Below, piece after piece: positions 21,952 through 32,551 of a stretch of 64,000 nt of DNA. The DNA is from Charina bottae. Taxonomy: Eukaryota; Chordata; Lepidosauria; Squamata; Charinaidae. The notes under the pieces are model-generated. The model did no database searches, was not told where the DNA came from, and saw nothing but the letters and a program-made list of their open reading frames with translations. Every line of letters starts with the position of its first letter. Position 1 is the first letter of the stretch. Position numbers and translations under genes: made by a program. The stretch is from assembly GCA_023362775.1 (NCBI GenBank), contig JALMGJ010000016.1, forward strand, positions 3,146,001 to 3,210,000, read 5' to 3'.

Positions 21952-23129
21952 TGTCAGGAATGAGCCTGCCAGGTACGAACCTGCCCCCGCTGCCATGCCA
22001 GACTCGAACTTGGAGGAAGACAAGCTAACTACCAGAAGAAGCCGGCAGGGCGCAAAAGGAGAATCCAAGCCAGAGCTGCTGATTGGAGGCAGCCTGAAAG
22101 AAGAAGCCCTCCCGCCTATCAGCGCGTGACAAAGGAGACTAGAGAGGCAGGCCAAGCAGCGAGAGGCCCAATTGGTTCCCACGCGCAAACAGCACAAAAT
22201 CCAAACCATAAAAGGACCAGTGCAGCCAGTGCGAGTCACTGGAGACAACCATTCGCAACCACCACCTGTGTCCCTCGAGAAGAATTACTCCATCACCACG
22301 TGCGATCCCAGAGCCGGGCCTAGCGATGCTGAGGGCTGCGAACCCTCCTCCGTGCCATACCCTGCCACCTCCTTGGATTCCGTTCCTGAACCCGGGCCCG
22401 CCAAAGCCTTGCCGTCTCTTTCCAAGCCTCGCCTTCCTGCTGCCATCCTGGTTCTTGAATCTCGGCCATTTCCTGTAGCCGCGCACTGTCCCCAACTGAG
22501 ACTGTTCTCTGTCAATGCGATCTCTGCTGCGGTAAGTGTCCCTGCCTCTAAGCCTGCTCCTGCGATCGCATCAGTTTCTGCCTTCCAGCCTTGTCCCATG
22601 ATCATGCTGATGCTGACCTCTGAGCCATGCTCTGATCCCACGCCCGAGCCGCCACCCACAGACACCCCGCTTCCGAACCTGGCCACGTGTGAGCCTAGGG
22701 CAGGTGTAGAGTGGGCTACCTTCTGCAACCTCGTGGTGAAGGATCCCCAGCCTCGTCTGTCTGCCACACATGCCCCTGCCTCTGAGGTCCGCTCTGCGCT
22801 CACGCCTCATCTGCCTTCCGTGCCTGGGCTGCCAACCGCAGATGCCCTGCTTCTGAACCTGGCCATGTGTGAGCCAAGAGCAAGCGCAGAGTGGGCCACC
22901 TTCTGCGACCTCGTGGTGAAGGAACCCCAACCTCATCTTCCTGCCACAGATGCCTCTGCCTCCGAGGACCGCTCCGCTCTTTCATCTCACCTGCCTTCTG
23001 TGGAAGACCCATCGCAAAATTTGTCTGTGTGTGGACCAGAAGCAAATGTAAACTGGGCAGCCTTTTGTAACTTGTAAATAAAGATCTTTAATTAATGTTT
23101 CCTGTGTCAGTCTTAGTCGGAATAGGACA
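21952..23129 (+). mobile_element. Ty3/Gypsy 5' LTR (1178 bp)
   Basis: It starts TGTCAGGAATGAGCC and ends cttagtcggaataggaca, paralleling the start (TGTCAGGATGG) and end (cttagtccagagaggaca) of the LTR at 40118-41213, in opposite orientation. Inside are a TATA-like ccataaaaggacc near 22208 and a polyA-like aataaag near 23077, with a tandem array between them. A gag-like frame follows downstream. No matching 3' LTR is present within the next kilobases, so the element is truncated. Confidence 0.75.
22653..23077 (+). repeat. 177-bp tandem array inside the Gypsy LTR
   Basis: Two full units (starting about 22653 and 22830) and one partial unit (from about 23007) repeat with a 177-bp period, a multiple of three. 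The plus-strand frame stays open through all of them (301 codons from 22172) and reads EWATFCNLVVK, EWATFCDLVVK and NWAAFCNL in the successive units. Known coding content of such LTRs is none; the open frame may be a by-product of the period and GC-rich composition. Confidence 0.8.
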
Positions 23130-23225
23130 GATTGTTTCCGGCCACCTCCCCACTGGGGAGAGAGGAAGCGTTTCCTTCTTCTCCTTTGTTTTGCTTTCCT
23201 CCAGTGCCTTCTGTGCCAGGGAGAC

Positions 23226-24020
23226 ATGGATCAGCTATCGATGGAGAATGCACAACTCTCCCAACGAAATGCGCAACTCAACCAGCGAAACGTGCAACTG
23301 AACCAGCAGATTGCCTGTAGAATGCGCAGTTGGCCCAGCTGCAAATGCAACCACCCGTGGCTGTTTCGGCCGCGAGCCAGCAACCCAAATGCCCCTTGCA
23401 GGTACCAGAAAAATTCAACAGGACCTTATCTAAGTTTTTGGTGTTCTTTGCTCAATGCCAGCTCTACCAGAGCCTCCGCGCAGAGGAGTTCCCGATGGAC
23501 CGCCACAAGGTGGGCTTCATTATCAGCCTACTGTCAGGCCATGCTGCACGCTGGCCTTGCCTCCAATCCTGCAACAAGGTGTGCTTTTAGGTGACTTCGA
23601 TGTCTTTTGCCGCCAACTACGGACCATGTACATGGACCCTGGTAAGGTCCAGACTGCCAGTAGATGCCTGCAGTGGCTGCAACAAGGGGGCCTCCTGGTG
23701 GCTGAATATATCAGTGACTTCTGGCTGCTGGCACAAGATCTGGAATGGAATGAGCCGGCCCTTCTGGACCAGTTCCAGGAAGGGTTATCCTCGGAGGTCT
23801 TGGACAAGTTGGCCCGCACCGAGTGCCCTACCACTCTTCAAGTCCTGACACACCTCTGCCTCCAAATTGACAGACGACTGCAGCAACGGAGAGTGAGAAG
23901 GCGCTTTGCTCCGCACATGCTGGCAACCCGCCCATGAGCCGTAGAGGAGCCCATGCAACTAGGGGGCACCCAGCCTCGTCTCACGCAGGTGGAGAAGGAC
24001 CAGCGTCAATGGGAAGGACT
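23226..24020 (+). pseudogene. Gypsy gag, frameshifted and truncated
   Basis: The likely start is Met at 23226 (MDQLSMENAQLSQRNAQLNQ), a coiled-coil-like repeat that opens Gag proteins of this group. The capsid-like domain follows in two other frames: PEKFNRTLSKFLVFFAQCQL (23387 on) and FCRQLRTMYMDPGKVQTASR, AEYISDFWLLAQDLEW, LDQFQEGLSSEVLDKLARTE (23600-23830). At least two frameshifts break it. This is the domain of sushi-type Ty3/Gypsy elements from which the host PEG10/RTL genes were domesticated. There is no protease, RT or 3' LTR, so it is a dead copy, not a host gene. Confidence 0.8.
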
Positions 24021-24059
24021 GTACGATCAATGCACAACACTGTGCATTATAGTGGCACA

Positions 24060-25010
24060 ACACTGTTTTTGTCATCCCCCTCCCCCCCAGCTTTTGTTCT
24101 CTCTGGCAGTGAACCTTCAGTGCTTGTTTCCCCTGATGACTTACTTCAGGGGAAAAACAGGGGACTGCAGCTTTGTTGCTCCTCCTGGAACTCTTGATGG
24201 CTTTAAATACCATTCATCCTGGTACCCAGCTGAATCAACTTTCTGGAGTTGAAGTAGGAGGCACTTTTTAGTGATTTTGCTCCTACATCCAAGGTCAGTT
24301 TCAAAGGGCAGCTTTCGAGGACTCTGCTTGGCCCTATGGCTGCTAGGTTGTGGAGTTCAACAGGGGTGCATTAAATCACTCTTTTTGAATATCAGCAATA
24401 TGAAATGCTGAGTAATGTAATCAGGGAGCTTTGGGTTGGGTATCACTGTCACTAACATGCTAATAACTGTAACATCCAGCTCTAATTCTCTATCATCAGA
24501 ATCAGATGAAGCAATGTAGGTGCAGATGTTAGAACAGTGTCTGGTTGACATTACAAGCAATGCCACTAGATAGTTGAGTATCAGTAAACCAAAGCTGAAT
24601 CCCATAATGACGAAGAAACAGTGGGTTGACAGTTCTCAAGTCCAGGTAGGCAGTTCTCCAGGTTTGGAACGAGTTGCACTGTCCTTGAAGAAGTAGGAGC
24701 ATAGTCTTAGTGGAGTCTTATTTTAATTTCTGTCACCCTTCTCAGGAGGCCCAGAATGTATACAACTAGCTGTCCCTGTTCTGGTTGTTGCAACCATACC
24801 ATACCTGAAATGTTCTTGTTGCCTCCTGTTTGAATTACTGCAACATGTATTGTGTAGACTTGATCTTGAAGACAGTCAAAAATTTGCAGCCAGCGCATCA
24901 TGCTTATCTTGTTTCTATGGAGTGTAACCCATCACAAGATCCCATAGAAAATGGCAATCTATACCTATTTGAAATTTTAAAAATGCACACATGAGTACAG
25001 ATCCATATCA
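24060..25010 (+). mobile_element. Old L2-like LINE fragment
   Basis: Plus-strand translation across stops parallels the L2 RT: VQQGCIKSLFLNI (cf. GVPQGSVLSPLLFNI), a lost YADD box, KPKLNPIMTKKQWV (cf. RLNPSKTEWL), then QVQVGSSPGLERVALSL (cf. LDGVALPHSEQVRNLG) and a decayed LQLVQNAAAR counterpart near 24880. It is much more diverged than the four other L2 copies. Ends are vague. Confidence 0.5.
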
Positions 25011-25904
25011 AGAGATAGAAGGCTTTCAGTCTGCTATTCATCCCAGAAAAATTAGGCTGAATGTATAGCATAGTCTCAACCAAGAAGAAATATTAAAATG
25101 GGCTCTCTCGTTTTGAGGGGATCATCTGCCATTGCTGTGGGCCAAAACATAAGAGGGAAGCAAACATTTTCCATGGCAGCGAGGAAACCTAGCAGTGCTA
25201 CTTGCAGAAAACTCAATTAGGGACACATTTGATCCCATCTTCTTTGGCAGTAGCTCACAGAAGCCTTCCCAGATTGGATTTATCTTTGGCTGCAGAGATT
25301 GCCTTTGATAGCTGGTATCATTCTATTAACACTCACACTGTCTATTGACTCCTGCACTGATGTGGTAAAAAATCAGTCCCTTCCCATCAGTTTGATTAAG
25401 GCCTTGGAAATTTAACCACCTACAATTATTACGGGATGCCATCCACTGGACAAAGTCAAATGTCTGTATTCTCCCTTCCTGAAAATACTTACACATCTGT
25501 GAAGAATTGATTTGGAGGTCAGAAATCTGATGCTACAAAAAGACAGAAAGTTATACTGGTGGCAGGATGAATTGGACTACTCAACTGTTTTAAGTTAGGA
25601 TAGTATATACAAAAGTGTTTGCCACTTTGAGGGCAGGAAGCAAAGTGTTAGGACTAAGGCTGAACCAAATTGTTTGTGTCATTTTTTTTACCCCTTGTTC
25701 ATGTAAGATGGGAAATGACAATGAGAAATAAAGAGATGGGGGAAATGATGAGGAAGAGTAGGAGAAATATGCACACCACATTAAATACACATTGTGGCTA
25801 AAAATGCAGTCTCTCTCTTTCACATTTGCAATGTTTTGTATATATTCACAGTAGCACAAGGCTCTGTTCCTACAGCTTTAGAGTCAGCAGCACTTCTTGG
25901 AATG
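25011..25904. other. Unassigned DNA
   Basis: No gene or repeat recognised. Confidence 0.5.
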
Positions 25905-26131
25905 AATATACATCATAGGATAGTTCCAGGACGATCTGTACAAAAGGAAGGATGCATGTGAATATTTAATTTTCACACAGGGATATTCTTCCCTGCAGGG
26001 TATCTTGAAACACAGACTTCCTTCTTTGAGAGTTCTGTAGAACTCATTGGAAAGATTCTGGGATATGGTTGCATATCCGTCCCAGGAAGTATTGGTGATT
26101 TTAAAGATGTAATAATAGAACTCAGCCTGCT
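25905..26131 (-). other. Weak candidate host exon
   Basis: On the minus strand a strong-looking 3' splice site (ctattttttgttcacag, ending at 26132) is followed by an open frame of about 75 codons with balanced amino-acid composition, including FYYYIFKITNTSWDGY and CREEYPCVKIKY. A possible but weak GT donor lies near 25908. The CxxxxYPCVxI pattern followed by LLY and a later KC faintly resembles the extracellular loop of BK-channel beta subunits, but the match is too short to name a gene. It could equally be chance. Confidence 0.15.
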
Positions 26132-26855
26132 GTGAACAAAAAATAGGGATTTTAACCAAATATACAATTTTATTCTTATAGTTTTGATAATTAAAAGATG
26201 AACAAATTTGGCAATATAAAACAGAAGAAACTAAAGCTATTTTAGGCCCAAATCCAACCTTTGGATTATCAGAATCAAGTTTTCAGTATAATAAATACCT
26301 AGCTGGTGAGGTGAAATGGAATCAGATTTGAAAGGTTAGGTTGTCAGAAAATTCCTGTTATTTCTTACAATAATTATGCATCAACAGCTTCACAAATGTT
26401 ATAATGAGCAGGAAATAGTGAATTAAGGTTTAGGGATAAATCAGGTATATCTTCCACATTTACGGACTGATCCTATAGAAGCCCTTTTAATTCAATACTG
26501 ATATTTGCCTGTTTTCATGTTTTCTGAAAACAGTTTATTGTTTACTAGTTAATGTTTACTGTTATGATTTCCAATGCCACTATACAGATCCAAAACACAT
26601 GAAATACCATTCATTTCTAGGTGGATGTATCTCAAATAATACAATCCACCTTATGAAATTATAGAGGATTCAAATGTAGTAGCATGAAATTCAGTATTGA
26701 GTGCAGATGATACATTATTTAATCTGTTTTATATTCTACTTTTCACTCCCAAAAGTCTCAAAGTAATTAACAATATAATAAAAATCAAACATAATCATAT
26801 TAAAAATTCAACCAAACCCAAAGCAAAATTATCTGACACTTAAATTGGTATCTAT
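26132..26855. other. Unassigned DNA
   Basis: AT-rich, no gene or repeat recognised. If the candidate exon is real this would be intron. Confidence 0.45.
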
Positions 26856-26997
26856 CTATAAACATGATTATAGGAAGGAAAAATTAAGGAAATTATTAAG
26901 GGAAAAATATATCCATATCTACATCTATATCTATATCTATATCTATATCTATATCTATATCTATATCTATATCTATATCTATATCTATATCTCTATA

Positions 26998-27035
<38 letters not shown>

Positions 27036-27060
27036 ACATATATGAGATATTAAAAAAACA
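26856..27060. repeat. (ATATCT)n and (TG)n microsatellites within an RTE-like scrap
   Basis: (ATATCT)n runs at about 26914-26993 and (TG)n at 27009-27034. The 40 bp before them (gattataggaaggaaaaatt and onward) is nearly identical to 28393-28437, where it is also followed by a (TG)n tract and tacatat. This suggests a second, short copy of the same RTE-class sequence. Confidence 0.8.
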
Positions 27061-27357
27061 TATTTTAGCCAAAATGTCTGTAAATAGTCCTCCTTATAGC
27101 AGTGAATATATTAAACAAAAATGAATATATTGTTTAAGGAGACAAATCTACCACATTAATCTCTTCATCTCTCATTCTCTTGCTCGCTCGCTCAAAACAA
27201 AACAAAAAAAACTTGCATCATGGCATTAACAGGAAGGAGGAAATACAATGTGCTGGCATCACTTGTATTCTGCTCAACAATCTGTGAAAAAAAATTATAT
27301 ATATAAAAAATTGCATGCAGAAATTGATATTTGGGAAATTAAATGAAGTGATGTACA
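27061..27357. other. Unassigned spacer
   Basis: No gene recognised. It holds only low-complexity patches such as gctcgctcgctc and A-rich runs. Confidence 0.5.
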
Positions 27358-27359
27358 TA

Positions 27360-27775
27360 CAGGTGGTCCTCACTTAACAACTACAATTGGGACTGGCAAC
27401 TCCATCACTAACCAATGCAGTTGTTAAGTGAAACACCATGTGACCATGCTGGACTTACAATGTCAGTTCCGCTGTGGTCATTAATCAAATCACCCACAGT
27501 TGTTAAGTGCAATATCACATGACCGCGACTTGCAACTTACCAGATTCTCCATTGACTTTGCTTGTCAGAAGCCAGCTGTGAAGCTCGCAAATCATGATCA
27601 CCTGACTGTGGGATGCTGCGACCGTCATAAATGCATGGCAGTTGCAAAGTGCCTGGATCATGATTACATGACCGTGGGGATGCTGCAACCACTGTAAGTT
27701 TGTAAAACTACTTTTTCAGTGCATCGTAAGTTCAAATGGTCACTAAACAGGGCAGTTGTCAATGAGGACTACCTG
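27360..27775. mobile_element. pogo-like MITE, TA-flanked (416 bp)
   Basis: The ends CAGGTGGTCCTCACTTAAC and CAATGAGGACTACCTG are inverted repeats, with TA at 27358-27359 and 27776-27777. The body aligns with the copies at 6411 and 18172, sharing cattgactttgcttg and repeated tcatgtgacc / gttaagtg motifs. Non-autonomous. Confidence 0.88.
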
Positions 27776-27792
27776 TATTAGGAGTTGTAGCC

Positions 27793-27935
27793 CAACTCAC
27801 CTCAAAGGGTTGTTGTTGTGGGGAAAATAGGAGGAGGAAGGAGTATTAGGTATGTTCGCTGCCTTGAGTTATTTATAAAAAAAATACTAAAGGGGTTAAA
27901 AATAAATTTTAAATTTAAAATAAATTAAATTAAAT
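27793..27935 (+). mobile_element. SINE 3' half
   Basis: The sequence from agcccaactcacctc through gttgttgttgtggggaaaat to gccttgagttatttataaaa is the 3' half of the SINE at 1433-1681 in plus orientation. The tRNA-like head is absent. It lies 17 bp beyond the end of the MITE. Confidence 0.7.
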
Positions 27936-28379
27936 TAAAAATTAAACAAAAAAGTGTGCTCTATAGAAAATTGATTTCAATTTCCATGTATTAGTTACAG
28001 TTGTGAAAAGCAAATTTTAATTTTTTAAAGTTTTTTTAAAAAGAAAATCAGCCCCATTTCACTCCATGCACAGAACAAACCATTTGAAACATACATATTT
28101 CTTATGCATGAACCAACCAAAACCAGTATACATACACAGAATGTTTTGCACATCCTTACCTTTAGTCTGTTTTGAATACATGGTTTAAGCATATGTTAAT
28201 TGAAATGTAAATATGGGAAAACAAGGAATATAAATCTGAAAACATTATTGATTTGATTATGAGGAAAGATTGAGCAAATGGGTGAAAAATCCCAAGTTCC
28301 ACATATAAGACAGATGACTTTTAATAGTGTCAGGATCCAATCTTGGGAGACAAAAAGGAAAGAAGTGAAAGAAGCTATA
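27936..28379. other. Unassigned spacer
   Basis: AT-rich, nothing recognised. Confidence 0.5.
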
Positions 28380-28608
28380 ATAAAAGTAGAATTGATTATA
28401 GGAAGGAAAAATTAAGGGAATTATTAAGGAAAAATTATTCAATTTATACACACAAACACATGTGTGTGTGTGTGTGTACATATGTGGTATATTAAAAGGA
28501 AGAGAAAATATATGTACAATATAATAAAAGTATTTGAATATAAATTGCTTTCCTAATAGAATAAATAGAAAGTGAACATAAGGGAAGAAAATGTGGAAGC
28601 TGCTTGAA

Positions 28609-28674
28609 ACAGAACTTAGTGGAGTCCTTGGTGCTCTCTGAGCCTCGTTGTTTTCTTGCAGACAGAACTTAGTG
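28609..28674. mobile_element. 40-bp insert with 13-bp direct repeats (Penelope-like?)
   Basis: Identical 13-mers acagaacttagtg lie at 28609-28621 and 28662-28674, flanking only 40 bp that start gagtccttggtgctctctga. That sequence resembles an end fragment of a repeat frequent in squamates that may belong to Penelope-like elements. The direct repeats look like a target-site duplication around a severely truncated copy. Confidence 0.5.
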
Positions 28675-29807
28675 TCATAGAAGTGTAGAAGTTATGCTAA
28701 TGAGAAATACAAAAACAGATGCTTAATGAAATCATGAAATAGAAGAGGCTGTGGATGAGGGGGAAAAATACGTAGAAGAGAATGGTTGCCATAAAAAATA
28801 AGGATAACAGAAAAGTAGCATAGGTGAAGAAGATTAAAAAGGAGACTCCAGGAAAGTCAGTGGCATTCAAAATGTAAGTGATGAAATAATTTCTGAATGA
28901 AACTGACATGAAGGAATGATGGAAGGAGTATTTTAGCAATTTGTGTGGGAATGACAGTGATATGTTGAAGAGGGGAATTGAAATCAATGGTATAAATATT
29001 AATGCCCAAGCAAAACCTGAGAAAAAGGAAGTCATAAATGCTGTGAGAATGCTGAGAATGATAAGGCAGCAGGGTGCAGAACGTGTAACTCTTGACATGT
29101 TAAAATAAAATATGGATAGGTTTTGCTTACGGAATTACTGTATTTAATATGTCTGTGAACGGTGCATGTGTGCATGCTGAAAACTATTATTGTTTCCCTG
29201 TACAATGGGAAAAGGAACAAGAGTGAATACAAAACTGCAGGGGGGATTCATTTGTTATGTATGTTTAGAAAATTATTTGGTGGAATTTTGACAAAGAGCA
29301 ATATTGGGAAGTGCAGTGGGGCTTTATGCTGGATAGAGGATGTGTAGACAGGTTTTTGTTCTTCAGGTTGTAGTTAGGAAATGTAGGCAGAAAGTTTATT
29401 GTGCATTTGTTGATTTAAAGTGTATGAAAAAGAGTATGATAAAGTAAATAGCCTGAATTATGGAATATTTTGTGTGAATATGGAGTTGAAATTTGGTTGC
29501 TGGAGGTACGTATAAAAATAAATGGAACACTTAGAGAATGGTTCAATATTAACCAGGAAATAAGATAAGGATGTGTGATATCCCCTTGGCTATTCTGTAT
29601 ATTTATGAATAAATACAGATATAAGCAGTATTCAGATCCAAAGGATATGTCATGGAAAATGGAACAAACAGTTCCAAGTTACACATAATTGGCAAACAAA
29701 AAACAAAAACAAAAAACTAGAGCAAGTAGATGAATTTGTGTACTGTACCTTGGTAGAATGTTTACTAAAGTTGGGAAAATGAATGGAGAAAATTTAAAGA
29801 TAATGGT

Positions 29808-30739
29808 AGTATGTGCTCATATTTCTTTTTCTTTTTTTCATTATAAGAATTTTATTAAGTTTGAAGCAAAGATAAAAACTACAAAAAAGAAAAAAAGAAA
29901 AAAAGAAAAAAGTGGAAAAACAGAAAATGAAAAAATATTTTTTAATAAATTACAAGATGACTTCCGACTTTCAACAACAAGAATATACAGCAATTTCCAT
30001 AGTTAATCCCTTACTCTAAATCTAACCAAGATCATATTATTTCTATAAATCATTCCATAGGCACATTATAAAAATCACTAAAGACTCAACTTCCCCCCCC
30101 CCACAAAAGGAACCCACTTATTTACGTAATTCCTTCCTACTACTATTCTATATATTTCTGGCCACTATAATAAAAATCAAATTATAAAAACATTAAATTA
30201 TCTACTTTTATACTTAATAGTGCTATAACAATCTTAACCCTATTAAACTTAAAACCAAACACTTATTCTTATATCTTATAAATCTTAAAAGATCAAACAA
30301 ACTTTAAATAATTAAAGAAAAATGGAATTATACAAGCCTTAATATCTGTCCAAATATATATCTTGTTGTAGAAAGCCTCTCTTAGGATAAGAAAACTTAA
30401 AAATATAAATTGAGTGATTTAGAAATGTGGGGGGCTCTATCTAATGTCCTTTAAGGCTACAAACGTGGGCTGGAAATGATGGCTTCCCCAGCCTCCCGTT
30501 GTCTCTTACCAGGTTTTTGCTGTTTGCGATTCTCAGGCTGCAAGGCGGCCTTCATTTTGGAGGATGAAATGGGATAACTCCGAGTTTTTTCGCAACTCAC
30601 GAAAAAGCTCTGGTTTCAGGTAAAAGCCTGAGCCTGCAAAAAAAACGGCGTTGCCAGTTCTGTCCACACGGAGCTTGTGGACAAGGCTGTTCAGTCAGCC
30701 ATATTCCCCACCGGAAGTCCAGTATGTGCTCATATTTCT
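29808..30739 (-). mobile_element. 0.9-kb L1 derivative with both ends, 19-bp TSD
   Basis: The element proper, 29827-30720, is flanked by identical 19-mers agtatgtgctcatatttct at 29808-29826 and 30721-30739. On the minus strand it starts GGACTTCCGGTGGGGAATAT, a GC-rich 5' end of about 250 bp like the L1 at 57 kb (also CTTCCGG near the start). It passes into AT-rich DNA and ends with an aataaaa signal and A-rich tail. No ORF2 remains. Retention of the 5' end excludes simple 5' truncation; the interior was deleted before or during transposition. It interrupts the RTE remnant. Confidence 0.8.
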
Positions 30740-31215
30740 CAAAAGGAGCAAAAATGTCTGTTTGTAGGAGCACACCCCTGTCCAATTCGTTGTATGGAAT
30801 TGAAAGTTGGATTTGTTAAGATAAACATAAAGGTATGTTAAATACAATGGGAATGGGGTATTCAAGAGGTGTGTGAGGTAAATTAACAAGAGATATGCTT
30901 AAGAATGAATGGATGCTGAATGAATGTGGACCGAATATAAAAGTGTATGACAAGTACTAAAAAAGTATGTTGAGGTGATTTGGTCAGACAGAGAGAATGA
31001 ACGAGGCTTAAATTGTGAAACAAATATGCAAAGGAAGAATGGAAGAGTCAAGAAGGGGAAGGCTGAGAAAGTTGTAGTTGCATGGAGTTGTTGAGATCCT
31101 CAAAAGGAAGAGATGAGAGATTTAGAACAAAAGGCATTGTATGAAGCAGGGTATGGATGTGTAAAAACAAGGATGGCTTCAAGGATAGAAAGGTATGGTG
31201 AATGGTGTTAATGTA

Positions 31216-32342
31216 AAATAGACTTAGCTATGTTTCTTTTTTCTTTTCCTTTATCTCATGCCTTTAGTTTCTTTGTTTTCTGATTCCTATTGTTTTGTAC
31301 CACTTGTATAATGTTGTTTACCCTGAAAGAGAATAGAATACTGGGTAGCTTCTGTGTAGAAAATCACAGAAACATTGGCAGGATACAGATTTTAAAAGCC
31401 TGTTAATTTTGCAACACTAACGTGATCTAGAATTAAAACAACCCACACATTCTTCGTCAGGATACAAGAACCATTAGTCCTCAAACCCTACTCATGACAT
31501 ATGTGCCCTATAAGAAGCAGAAAATAGGGAGACAGGCCACATCACTTCTGTTCCAAGTGGACAGCCTAGCAAAGGCCACTGAAGTGTTTGTGATTTCATA
31601 AAGCAACCTGGAACATATTTACAAGGTACCAATGACCAAGCTCCTTGACAATGGGACAGGCAATCTGCCATTGGAAAACCACCACTATAAATGCTCAAAA
31701 TCTAACTCAGCAGTTGGAGTTTTCAGCCCTAAGTATCTGTTAAACTCTGTGCTCAGAATTATTTTTGTTGCTCTCTTTCACAATGGCTGGACAGCTGCTA
31801 TATGCTATCGTGCTGAGGAAAACATCAGTGAACATTGGAATATGTTGTTTTCCTTCTCTCGAATCCTTTCACTTCCTGCTGTGCATTACAATTTGCTGCT
31901 GCTATTTCTGTTGAAAGGTGTATTCTCATACAGATGTGGGAGAGTAGGTGCTTTAATGCCTCTTTGGTCACCTTGCCCTGCAATGTTGCTGTCCTCCAGA
32001 AATATATTACCTAATGTTCAGAAAAAGTATAACTGGAAAGCAGAAGATTCCAGCTGTGAGGAAATGCTATTTCTTCAAGATTTCATTGTCTGCCTCCCTT
32101 TCCAGTTATTTAAAACTAAACACTGAAAGACGTGCTACTCCTTGGTCTTCACCGAAATTGAATTCTATTGCTTGACTTTTTTCTGGGGGGAAAAAACAGA
32201 TTTTGGCCATCACTTATGAATATACAGGGAATTGGAAGCGTTACAAGATGTTTTTGGAACGAAAGTGTTCTTTATGGAAAGATCTTGATCCTGATCCAGC
32301 AACAAACAGTCAAATCCATGAGATGGGCAGCTATATAAATTA
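31216..32342. other. Unassigned DNA
   Basis: A plus-strand frame at 31632-32126 (164 codons) lacks any recognised motif, has no splice or promoter support, and I do not call it a gene. Nothing else recognised. Confidence 0.45.
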
Positions 32343-32512
32343 GAGATGGGAGATGGGAGATGATGGGAAATGATGGGAGATGATGGGAGATGGAGGGAGA
32401 TGGAGGGAGATGGAGGGAGATGGAGGGAGATGGAGGGAGATGGAGGGAGATGGGAGATGAGGGAGATGGAGATGGAGATGGAGATGGAGATGGAGATGGA
32501 GATGGAGATGGA

Positions 32513-32550
<38 letters not shown>
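32343..32550. repeat. Compound GA-rich satellite tract
   Basis: Three nested periodicities succeed each other: gatgggaga-type units (32346-32390), a 10-bp unit tggagggaga repeated about six times (32391-32450), (GATGGA)n at 32464-32520 and (GA)n at 32520-32548. The overlapping frames on both strands are repeat artefacts. Confidence 0.95.

Positions 32551-32551
<1 letters not shown>

Larger units (their letters stand above)
28380..31215 (+). mobile_element. Decayed RTE-class LINE with two nested insertions
   Basis: Plus-strand translation, across stops, gives in order KKEVINAVRMLR (cf. the fingers block), IIVSLYNGKRNKSEYK (cf. the SLYKGKG...NYRGI block, 29170), CAFVDLKSV (palm, 29400), QEIRXGCVISPWLFCIF (cf. 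GVRQGCxxSPWLF, 29560), then after the nested element YGIESW (30790) and a C-terminal LRWFGQTERM...GRMEESRRGRLRK block (30970-31070). The order and spacing are those of RTE-clade ORF2, in a family distinct from BovB. The catalytic YADD is not recognisable. It carries a 40-bp insert at 28622 and an L1 derivative at 29827. Confidence 0.7.

Noticed and set aside
22172..23077. 301-codon plus-strand open frame with repeated EWATFCNLVVK units, looking like a repetitive protein gene
   Set aside because: It lies wholly inside a Gypsy LTR between TATA-like and polyA-like motifs. The 177-bp period keeps it open, and the opposite strand is also open for long stretches.
23226..24020. A domesticated gag gene of the PEG10/RTL type
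   Set aside because: The frame is broken by at least two frameshifts and sits directly downstream of an LTR, so it is an ordinary dead retrotransposon copy.
31632..32126. 164-codon plus-strand frame
   Set aside because: No recognisable domain and no homology I can name; probably a chance open frame.
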